Assembly (NCBI GenBank): GCA_021292105.1
Contig: CM037874.1
Span: forward strand, 59,994,539-60,058,538
Origin: Anadara kagoshimensis
Taxonomy: Eukaryota > Mollusca > Bivalvia > Arcoida > Arcidae
Direction of reading: 5' to 3'
Length of the DNA stretch: 64,000 nt
Shown here piece by piece: positions 56,601-64,000 of the stretch. The translations under genes and the position numbers were made by a program. How positions within the stretch are numbered: the stretch's first letter is position 1; the number at the start of each line of letters is the position of its first letter. Below the pieces are notes generated by a model. The model searched no databases and was not told the origin of the DNA. It saw only the letters and a list, made by a program, of their open reading frames with translations.

Positions 56601-57146
56601 CCAATATCATTGACTTGAGGTGTCACAAAGACTCTTTTTCTGTAAGCTCAAATATTCCCCTCACCTGTCCTCTTCATCCCTGGTGGGACATAAGGCCATA
56701 AGCTCGAATATTAGTATTGTTCTATTTATATTATTCAATTAAGTAGATTACAATTTAAATAAATGCATTATACATTTTACTGTTTTTGATGGACAACACT
56801 AAATCACAAGTCCTTCTTTTACTGTCAGTTTTTATATCTATCATTCTAGTGTCTTAGATAAAATTATGTAATTTTTCTCTCTATTTCATTTATTAATTTT
56901 TGTTACTTTATTTATTATTATTTATATTTTTTATTTCAGGTTTTAGACCAGGATGTACCAAAGGAATCCCCCGTACCATTTCTATTTTTAGCCAAATTTT
57001 ATCCAGAGGATTTATCAGAAGAACTTATACAGGAAATAACACAACATTTATTCTTCCTACAAGTTAAACAGTCCATTCTAAATATGGATATATATTGTCC
57101 ACCAGAAGCCTCAGTACTCCTAGCATCATATGCTGTCCAAGCTAAG
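44573..57146 (+). CDS. NF2: Merlin (NF2), partial gene: exons 1-3, runs off the window
   Basis: Three exons give the FERM F1 lobe and the start of F2, about 148 residues of an expected 600 or so. The segment [52 protein letters not shown] is far closer to human merlin ([31 protein letters not shown]) than to ezrin (DITQKLFFLQVK, IYCPPETAVLLGSYAVQAK). Exon 2 lacks one T (see its entry). Human merlin splits exon 3 after LFFLQ; here those two exons are one. Intron 3 begins with the 62-bp array and continues past the edge, so FERM F2/F3, the coiled coil and the C-terminal domain lie outside. Confidence 0.92.
44826..45890 (-). repeat. 3' LTR of the gypsy element
   Basis: About 1,065 bp, paired with the copy at 51,710-52,775. 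It contains repeated cacgttgctgtgc/cgttgccgtgc stretches that create cysteine-rich open frames on the plus strand; these are not genes. Confidence 0.95.
46030..48800 (-). mobile_element. pol region of the gypsy element (RT, RNase H, integrase)
   Basis: Fossil region by domain, in order on the minus strand: RT with [15 protein letters not shown] and YLDDVIVIG; RNase H with [16 protein letters not shown]; integrase zinc finger [10 protein letters not shown]...CMACNKRN; integrase core with [17 protein letters not shown] and [18 protein letters not shown]; a GPY/F-type module [14 protein letters not shown] near the end. All motifs are those of Ty3/gypsy elements. Confidence 0.95.
48800..51650 (-). 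mobile_element. gag and protease region of the gypsy element
   Basis: Fossil region. The gag part has a glutamine/lysine-rich helical segment ([15 protein letters not shown]) and two CCHC zinc knuckles, [14 protein letters not shown] and [14 protein letters not shown], the usual nucleocapsid signature. Protease follows with [13 protein letters not shown]. The order gag-protease agrees with Ty3/gypsy. Confidence 0.9.
51710..52775 (-). repeat. 5' LTR of the gypsy element
   Basis: About 1,066 bp, nearly identical to the 3' LTR. In element sense it is upstream of gag, and the primer-binding-like site follows its end at 51,709 and below. Confidence 0.95.
53072..53364 (+). mobile_element. tRNA-derived SINE with V/Meta-like core, well preserved
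   Basis: The head has an A-box-like GTGGCCTAGTGG and a B-box GGTTCGATCCC at normal tRNA spacing. The core reads tgtccttgagcaagacactt, then ttccagttcactcagctg. A 7-bp repeat atatgac flanks both ends (53,065-53,071; 53,365-53,371). V-type and MetaSINE cores of this kind are known in bivalves. It is not a tRNA gene. Confidence 0.8.
53460..54550. mobile_element. TA-flanked TIR element built of short palindromes, 1.09 kb
   Basis: The left end tgaggcgccgtttcaatatt and the right end (reverse complement tgaggcgccgtttctatatt) are inverted repeats of about 40 bases, flanked by TA (53,458; 54,551). Both arms, about 300 and 400 bp, consist almost wholly of small perfect palindromes such as TTTATGGATATCCATAAA, TTTTGCATATGCAAAA and TTTTACATATGTAAAA, centred on GATATC or CATATG. 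The middle (about 53,740-54,150) is ordinary sequence with no recognised gene. Confidence 0.8.
54551..54730. repeat. Degenerate tandem repeat split by the palindromic element
   Basis: Loose units of about 35 bp (tgttttaaccccaatgaaaa, tatgacaatattgtgtttga) occur on both sides of the 53,460-54,550 element (left part 53,365-53,457). The element therefore landed in a pre-existing array. Confidence 0.6.
55295..55450. mobile_element. Foldback hairpin element, about 65-bp arms
   Basis: The left arm taatatgaaatttattaaac, aattaaatatgccactcg is complemented by cgtggcatatttaattatta, gtttaataaatttcatatta after a short loop. Outer parts atcttagac / gtctaagat also pair. A hairpin MITE in NF2 intron 1. Confidence 0.75.
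55451..56300 (+). other. 3' part of NF2 intron 1, nothing recognised
   Basis: AT-rich intron sequence ending in tttatattttag before exon 2. No repeat family or conserved coding segment seen. Confidence 0.5.
56301..56428 (+). CDS. NF2: NF2 exon 2, FERM F1 lobe, with a one-base T loss
   Basis: It encodes [12 protein letters not shown], then after the break [17 protein letters not shown] and [13 protein letters not shown]. Human merlin reads [25 protein letters not shown]. The genome has GTTGTAGAACA where GTTTGTAGAACA (V C R T) is expected, so one T of a T-run is missing. 128 nt against 129 needed for phase. Flanking residues are fully conserved, so a read error is likelier than a pseudogene. 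Acceptor atattttag, donor gtaata. Confidence 0.9.
56429..56939 (+). other. NF2 intron 2, repeat-free
   Basis: About 510 bp of AT-rich intron with canonical ends (gtaata ... tttatttcag). No repeat recognised. Confidence 0.6.
56940..57146 (+). CDS. NF2: NF2 exon 3, end of FERM F1 and start of F2
   Basis: It encodes [50 protein letters not shown] and [19 protein letters not shown], 69 codons in phase 0. The last 19 residues are identical to human merlin. Donor gtataa follows AAG. The last 57 or so bases with the donor found the 62-bp array that fills the start of intron 3. Confidence 0.95.
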
Positions 57147-60100
57147 GTATAATATATTGTCCACCAGAAGCCTCAGTACTCCTAGCATCATATGCTGTCC
57201 AAACTAAGGTATAATATATTGTCCACCAGAAGCCTCAGTACTCTTAGCATCATATGCTGTCCAAGCTAAGGTATAATATATTGTCCACCAGAAGCCTCAG
57301 TACTCTTAGCATCATATGCTGTCCAAGCTAAGGTATAATATATTGTCCACCAGAAGCCTCAGTACTCCTAACATCATATGCTGTCCAAACTAAGGTATAA
57401 TATATTGTCCACCAGAAGCCTCAGTACTCCTAGCATCATATGCTGTCCAAGCTAAGGTATAATATATTGTCCACCAGAAGCCTCAGTACTCTTAGCATCA
57501 TATGCTGTCCAAGCTAAGGTATAATATATTGTCCACCAGAAGCCTCAGTACTCCTAACATCATATGCTGTCCAAGCTAAGGTATAATATATTGTCCACCA
57601 GAAGCCTCAGTACTCCTAACATCGTATGCTGTCCAAGCTAAGGTATAATATATTGTCCACCAGAAGCCTCAGTACTCCTAGCATCATATGCTGTCCAAGC
57701 TAAGGTATAATATATTGTCCACCAGAAGCCTCAGTACTCCTAACATCATATGCTGTCCAAGCTAAGGTATAATATATTGTCCACCAGAAGCCTCAGTACT
57801 CTTAGCATCATATGCTGTCCAAGCTAAGGTATAATATATTGTCCACCAGAAGCCTCAGTACTCCTAGCATCATATGCTGTCCAAGCTAAGGTATAATATA
57901 TTGTCCACCAGAAGCCTCAGTACTCCTAGCATCATATGCTGTCCAAGCTAAGGTATAATATATTGTCTGCTAGAAGCCTCAGTACTCCTAGCATAATATG
58001 CTGTCCAAGCTAAGGTATAATATATTGTCCACCAGAAGCCTCAGTACTCCTAACATCATATGCTGTCCAAGCTAAGGTATAATATATTGTCTGCTAGAAG
58101 CCTCAGTACTCTTAGCATCATATGCTGTCCAAGCTAAGGTATAATATATTGTCCACCAGAAGCCTCAGTACTCCTAACATCATATGCTGTCCAAGCTAAG
58201 GTATAATATATTGTCTGCTAGAAGCCTCAGTACTCTTAGCATCATATGCTGTCCAAGCTAAGGTATAATATATTGTCACCAAAAGCCTCAGTACTCCTAG
58301 CATTATATCTGTCCAAGCTAAGGTATAATATATTGTCCACCAAAAGCCTCAGTACTCCTAGCATATTGCTGTCCAAGCTAAGGTATAATATATTGTCCAC
58401 CAGAAGCCTCAGTACTCCTAGCATAATATGCTGTCCAAGCTAAGGTATAATATATTGTCTACCAGAAGCCTCAGTACTCCTAGCATAATATGCTGTCCAA
58501 GCTAAGGTATAATATATTGTCCACCAGAAGCCTCAGTACTCCTAGCATCATATGCTGTCCAAGCTAAGGTATAATATATTGTCCACCAGAAGCCTCAGTA
58601 CTCCTAGCATCATATGCTGTCCAAGCTAAGGTATAATATATTGTCCACCAGAAGCCTCAGTACTCCTACATCATATGCTGTCCAAGCTAAGGTATAATAT
58701 ATTGTCCTACCAGAAGCCTCAGTACTCTAGCATCATATGCTGTCCAAGCTAAGGTATAATATATTGTCTGCAGAAGCCTCAGTACTCTAGCATCATATGC
58801 TGTCCAAGCTAAGGTATAATATATTGTCCACCAGAAGCCTCAGTACTCCTAGCATCATATGCTGTCCAAGCTAAGGTATAATATATTGTCCACCAGAAGC
58901 CTCAGTACTCTTAGCATCATATGCTGTCCAAGCTAAGGTATAATATATTGTCCACCAGAAGCCTCAGTACTCTAGCATCATATGCTGTCCAAGCTAAGGT
59001 ATAATATATTGTCCACCAGAAGCCTCAGTACTCCTAGCATCATATGCTGTCCAAGCTAAGGTATAATATATTGTCGAGAAGCCTCAGTACTCCTAAGCAT
59101 CATATGCTGTCCAAGCTAAGGTATAATATATTGTCTGCTAGAAGCCTCAGTACTCCTAACATAATATGCTGTCCAAGCTAAGGTATAATATATTGTCTGC
59201 TAGAAGCCTCAGTACTCCTAGCATAATATGCTGTCCAAGCTAAGGTATTATAAGTTATACAGGGCTTTGGCAGGTTACACGGCCCCATGTACCCCGTCAA
59301 AGATTTATGTACCCTGAGCCGCAGGCGAAGGGTACATTCATCTTTGACGGGGTACATGGGGCCGTGTAACCTGCCAAAGCCCTGTATAACGTTTTTGTCA
59401 CCCTTCAAAGCGTAACCAGTTGGATCTTTTTAACTTTCATTTCGTATTTTGTGTGACTTGCGTACGTTGTCGCCATCTTTGTTTACGGTAACTAGACGTC
59501 AGAGATGTACGAGTTACTTCCGTTTTACCGCTAAACGTCGCGTGCGTTCATGTACCCCGGCAGATTTCCGAACATAGTTCCATGTACCCCGGCAAGTTAA
59601 CCAATCAGCATGCGAGAAATTTCTTTGAAGGGTGACAAAATATATTGTCTGCTAGAAGCCTCAGTACTCCTAACATCATATGCTGTCCAAGCTAAGGTAT
59701 AATATATTGTCTGCTAGAAGCCTCAGTACTCCTAGCATCATATGCTGTCCAAGCTAAGGTATAATATATTGTCCACCAGAAGCCCCAGTACTCCTAGCAT
59801 CATATGCTGTCCAAGCTAAGATATAATATATTGTCCACCAGAAGCCTCAGTACTCCTAGCATCATATGTTGTCCAAGCTAAGGTATGCTATATTGTCCAC
59901 CAGAAGCCTCAGTACTCCTAGCATCATATGCTGTCCAAGCTAAGGTATAATATATTGTCCACCAGAAGCCTCAGTACTCCTAGCATCATATGCTGTCCAA
60001 GCTAAGGTATGCTATATTGTCCACCAGAAGCCTCAGTACTCCTACATCATATGCTGTCCAAGCTAAGGTATAATATATTGTCCACCAGAAGCCTCAGTAC

Positions 60101-63100
60101 TCCTAGCATCATATGTTGTCCAAGCTAAGGTATGCTATATTGTCCACCAGAAGCCTCAGTACTCCTAGCATCATATGCTGTCCAAGCTAAGGTATAATAT
60201 ATTGTCCACCAGAAGCCTCAGTACTCCTAGCATCATATGCTGTCCAAGCTAAGGTATGCTATATTGTCCACCAGAAGCCTCAGTACTCCTAACATCATAT
60301 GCTGTCCAAGCTAAGGTATAATATATTGTCCACCAGAAGCCTCAGTACTCTTAGCATCATATGCTGTCCAAGCTAAGGTATAATATATTGTCCACCAGAA
60401 GCCTCAGTACTCCTAACATCATATGCTGTCCAAGCTAAGGTATAATATATTGTCCACCAGAAGCCTCAGTACTCCTAACATCATATGCTGTCCAAGCTAA
60501 GGTATAATATATTGTCTGCTAGAAGCCTCAGTACTCTTAGCATCATATGCTGTCCAAGCTAAGGTATAATATATTGTCCACCAGAAGCCTCAGTACTCCT
60601 AACATCATATGCTGTCCAAGCTAAGGTATAATATATTGTCCACAGAAGCCTCAGTACTCCTAACATCATATGCTGTCCAAGCTAAGGTATAATATATTGT
60701 CTGCTAGAAGCCTCAGTACTCTTAGCATCATATGCTGTCCAAGCTAAGGTATAATATATTGTCTGCTAGAAGCCTCAGTACTCCTAGCATCATATGCTGT
60801 CCAAGCTAAGGTATAATATATTGTCCAGAAGCCTCAGTACTCCTAACATCATATGCTGTCCAAGCTAAGGTATAATATATTGTCTGCTAGAAGCCTCAGT
60901 ACTCCTAGCATAATATGCTGTCCAAGCTAAGGTATAATATATTGTCTACCAGAAGCCTCAGTACTCCTAGCATCATATGCTGTCCAAGCTAAGGTATAAT
61001 ATATTGTCCACCAAAAGCCTCAGTACTCCTAGCATAATATTCTGTCGAAGCTAAGGTATAATATATTGTCCACCAAAAGCCTCAGTACTCCTAGCATAAT
61101 ATGCTGTCCAAGCTAAGGTATAATATATTGTCCACCAGAAGCCTCAGTACTCCTAGCATCATATGCTGTCCAAGCTAAGGTATAATATATTGTCCACCAG
61201 AAGCCTCAGTACTCTTAGCATCATATGCTGTCCAAGCTAAGGTATAATATATTGTCCACCAGAAGCCTCAGTACTCCTAACATCATATGCTGTACAAGCT
61301 AAGGTATAATATATTGTCCACCAGAAGCCTCAGTACTCCTAACATCATATGCTGTCCAAGCTAAGGTATAATATATTGTCTGCTAGAAGCCTCAGTACTT
61401 AGCATCATATGCTGTCCAAGCTAAGGTATAATATATTGTCCACCAAAAGCCTCAGTACTCCTAGCATAATATGCTGTCCAAGCTAAGGTATAATATATTG
61501 TCTACCAGAAGCCTCAGTACTCCTAGCATCATATGCTGTCCAAGCTAAGGTATAATATATTGTCTACCAGAAGCCTCAGTACTCCTAGCATCATATGCTG
61601 TCCAAGCTAAGGTATAATATATTGTCCACCAGAAGCCTCAGTACTCCTAACATCATATGCTGTCCAAGCTAAGGTATAATATATTGTCCACCAGAAGCCT
61701 CAGTACTCCTAGCATCATATGCTGTCCAAGCTAAGGTATAATATATTGTCCACCAGAAGCCTCAGTACTCCTAACATCATATGCTGTCCAAGCTAAGGTA
61801 TAATATATTGTCCACCAGAAGCCTCAGTACTCTAGCATCATATGCTGTCCAAGCTAAGGTATAATATATTGTCCACCAGAAGCCTCAGTACTCCTAGCAT
61901 CATATGCTGTCCAAGCTAAGGTATAATTATTGTCTGCTAGAAGCCTCAGTACTCCTAGCATAATAAGCTGTCCAAGCTAAGGTATAATATATTGTCCACC
62001 AGAAGCCTCAGTACTCCTAACATCATATGCTGTCCAAGCTAAGGTATAATATATTGTCTGCTAGAAGCCTCAGTACTCTTAGCATCATATGCTGTCCAAG
62101 CTAAGGTATAATATATTGTCCACCAGAAGCCTCAGTACTCCTAACATCATATGCTGTCCAAGCTAAGGTATAATATATTGTCCACCAGAAGCCTCAGTAC
62201 TCCTAACATCATATGCTGTCCAAGCTAAGGTATAATATATTGTCTGCTAGAAGCCTCAGTACTCTTAGCATCATATGCTGTCCAAGCTAAGGTATAATAT
62301 ATTGTCTGCTAGAAGCCTCAGTACTCCTAGCATCATATGCTGTCCAAGCTAAGGTATAATATATTGTCCACCAGAAGCCTCAGTACTCCTAGCATCATAT
62401 GCTGTCCAAGCTAAGGTATAATATATTGTCCACCAGAAGCCTCAGTACTCCTAACATCATATGCTGTCCAAGCTAAGGTATAATATATTGTCTACCAGAA
62501 GCCTCAGTACTCCTAACATCATATGCTGTCCAAGCTAAGGTATAATATATTGTCTGCTAGAAGCCTCAGTACTCCTAGCATAATATGCTGTCCAAGCTAA
62601 GGTATAATATATTGTCCACCAGAAGCCTCAGTACTCCTAACATCATATGCTGTCCAAGCTAAGGTATAATATATTGTCTACCAGAAGCCTCAGTACTCCT
62701 AACATCATATGCTGTCCAAGCTAAGGTATAATATATTGTCTGCTAGAAGCCTCAGTACTCCTAGCATAATATGCTGTCCAAGCTAAGGTATAATATATTG
62801 TCTACCAGAAGCCTCAGTACTCCTAGCATCATATGCTGTCCAAGCTAAGGTATAATATATTGTCTACCAGAAGCCTCAGTACTCCTAGCATCATATGCTG
62901 TCCAAGCTAAGGTATAATATATTGTCCACCAGAAGCCTCAGTACTCTTAGCATCATATGCTGTCCAAGCTAAGGTATAATATATTGTCTGCTAGAAGCCT
63001 CAATACTCCTAACATCATATGCTGTCCAAGCTAAGGTATAATATATTGTCTGCTAGAAGCCTCAGTACTCCTAACATCATATGCTGTCCAAGCTAAGGTA

Positions 63101-64000
63101 TAATATATTGTCCACCAGAAGCCTCAGTACTCCTAGCATCATATGCTGTCCAAGCTAAGGTATATATATTGTCCACCAGAAGCCTCAGTACTCTTAGCAT
63201 CATATGCTGTCCAAGCTAAGGTATAATATATTGTCTGCTAGAAGCCTCAGTACTCCTAACATCATATGCTGTCCAAGCTAAGGTATAATATATTGTCTGC
63301 TAGAAGCCTCAGTACTCCTAGCATCATATACTGTCCAAACTAAGGTATAATATATTGTCCACCAGAAGCCTCAGTACTCCTAGCATCATATGCTGTCCAA
63401 GCTAAGGTATAATATATTGTCCACCAGAAGCCTCAGTACTCCTAGCATCATATGCTGTCCAAGCTAAGGTATAATATATTGTCCACCAGAAGCCTCAGTA
63501 CTCCTAACATCATATGCTGTCCAAGCTAAGGTATAATATATTGTCTGCTAGAAGCCTCAGTACTCCTAGCATATATGCTGTCCAAGCTAAGGTATAATAT
63601 ATTGTCCACCAGAAGCCTCAGTACTCCTAGCATCATATGCTGTCCAAGCTAAGGTATAATATATTGTCCACCAGAAGCCTCAGTACTCCTAGCATCATAT
63701 GCTGTCCAAGCTAAGGTATAATATATTGTCCACCAGAAGCCTCAGTACTCCTAGCATCATATGCTGTCCAAGCTAAGGTATAATATATTGTCTGCTAGAA
63801 GCCTCAGTACTCCTAACATCATATGCTGTCCAAGCTAAGGTATAATATATTGTCCACCAGAAGCCTCAGTACTCCTAGCATCATATGCTGTCCAAGCTAA
63901 GGTATAATATATGTCCACCAAAAGCCTCAGTACTCCTAGCAATATGCTGTCCAAGCTAAGGTATAATATATTGTCTACCAGAAGCCTCAGTACTCCTAGC
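57147..64000 (+). repeat. Tandem array of the NF2 exon 3 donor junction, 62-bp unit, over 100 copies
   Basis: Each unit reads the donor and intron start gtata, then atatattgtccaccagaagc, ctcagtactcctagcatcat, atgctgtccaagctaag, a copy of the end of exon 3 (codons for [18 protein letters not shown]). Every unit is thus an exon end plus a 5' splice site. About 104 copies fit between the exon and the window edge, where the array is still running. Two main subtypes (gtccaccag and gtctgctag) and lesser ones (gtctaccag; actcct/actctt; ctagc/ctaac) are mixed along the array, and some runs of subtypes recur. In the exon frame the first bases after the native donor give TAA, so use of later copies would truncate merlin. 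Confidence 0.97.
59245..59640. mobile_element. Foldback insertion inside the NF2 array
   Basis: A long hairpin (59,253-59,391) pairs ttatacagggctttggcagg, ttacacggccccatgtaccc with its complement around a short centre. A second inverted pair, ttttgtcacccttcaaag (59,394) and ctttgaagggtgacaaaa (59,623-59,640), bounds the rest. The motif atgtaccccggca occurs twice more in that rest. The exact ends and duplication cannot be fixed because the target (gtataatatatt) is itself AT-rich. No coding capacity. Confidence 0.75.

Noticed and set aside
44573-57146. Ezrin/radixin/moesin as the identity of the FERM gene
   Set aside because: [25 protein letters not shown] and the extended N-terminus match merlin. 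ERM proteins have KLFFLQVK and CPPETAVLLGSYAVQAK and start directly at the F1 strand.
57147-64000. CRISPR-like array of 62-bp units
   Set aside because: There is no repeat/spacer alternation and no cas gene. Whole units are copies of an animal exon end.

Overview
The window is nuclear DNA of an invertebrate animal, most likely a bivalve mollusc. It is AT-rich and intron-dense, and it carries dispersed repeats typical of bivalves: a pearl/Helentron-like element with a tandem core, V/Meta-type tRNA SINEs, foldback MITEs and a Ty3/gypsy element. No bacterial-style genes, rRNA, functional tRNA or CRISPR array is visible.

Two conserved host genes lie head to head. RPA1 (replication protein A 70 kDa subunit) is on the minus strand from 42,304 (ATG) to 8,393 (stop). 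I read 18 coding exons, all GT-AG, giving about 629 residues against 616 in human. NF2 (merlin, FERM family) is on the plus strand with its ATG at 44,573. Three coding exons are present (44,573-44,680; 56,301-56,428; 56,940-57,146) and the gene runs off the right edge. The starts are 2.27 kb apart, with CRE-, ETS- and E2F-like motifs nearby. Each gene lacks one T in a T-run of one coding exon (RPA1 exon 12, NF2 exon 2), which looks more like read or assembly error than gene death.

The most striking content is five tandem arrays, together about 19 kb, each anchored on an exon-intron junction. Every repeat unit is a copy of the exon edge, the splice site and the adjoining intron: RPA1 exon 8 donor (69 bp, about 53 copies), exon 4 donor (46 bp, about 63), exon 3 acceptor (67 bp, about 81), exon 6 acceptor (61 bp, about 8) and NF2 exon 3 donor (62 bp, over 100, open at the window edge). 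One window thus holds some 300 extra splice-site copies. I know of no named class for this. Other minisatellites (17, 22, 25, 33, 51, 70 and 90 bp) show no visible link to exons.

Mobile elements by region: 2.7-5.9 kb has small TIR elements, a SINE and a pearl/Helentron-like element. 10.6-12.0 kb has a TA-flanked TIR element in an RPA1 intron. 29.2-32.1 kb is a three-deep nest (pogo/Tigger-like, then a second TA-flanked element, then a hAT-like element) inside the exon 3 array. 38.1-42.0 kb is a 3.9 kb TIR element with a 5-bp duplication in RPA1 intron 1. 44.8-52.8 kb is a young Ty3/gypsy element, antisense in NF2 intron 1. 53.1-55.5 kb has a SINE, a palindrome-rich TIR element and a hairpin. 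59.25-59.64 kb is a foldback insertion inside the NF2 array. Almost all long reading frames outside the gypsy element come from repeats and are not genes.
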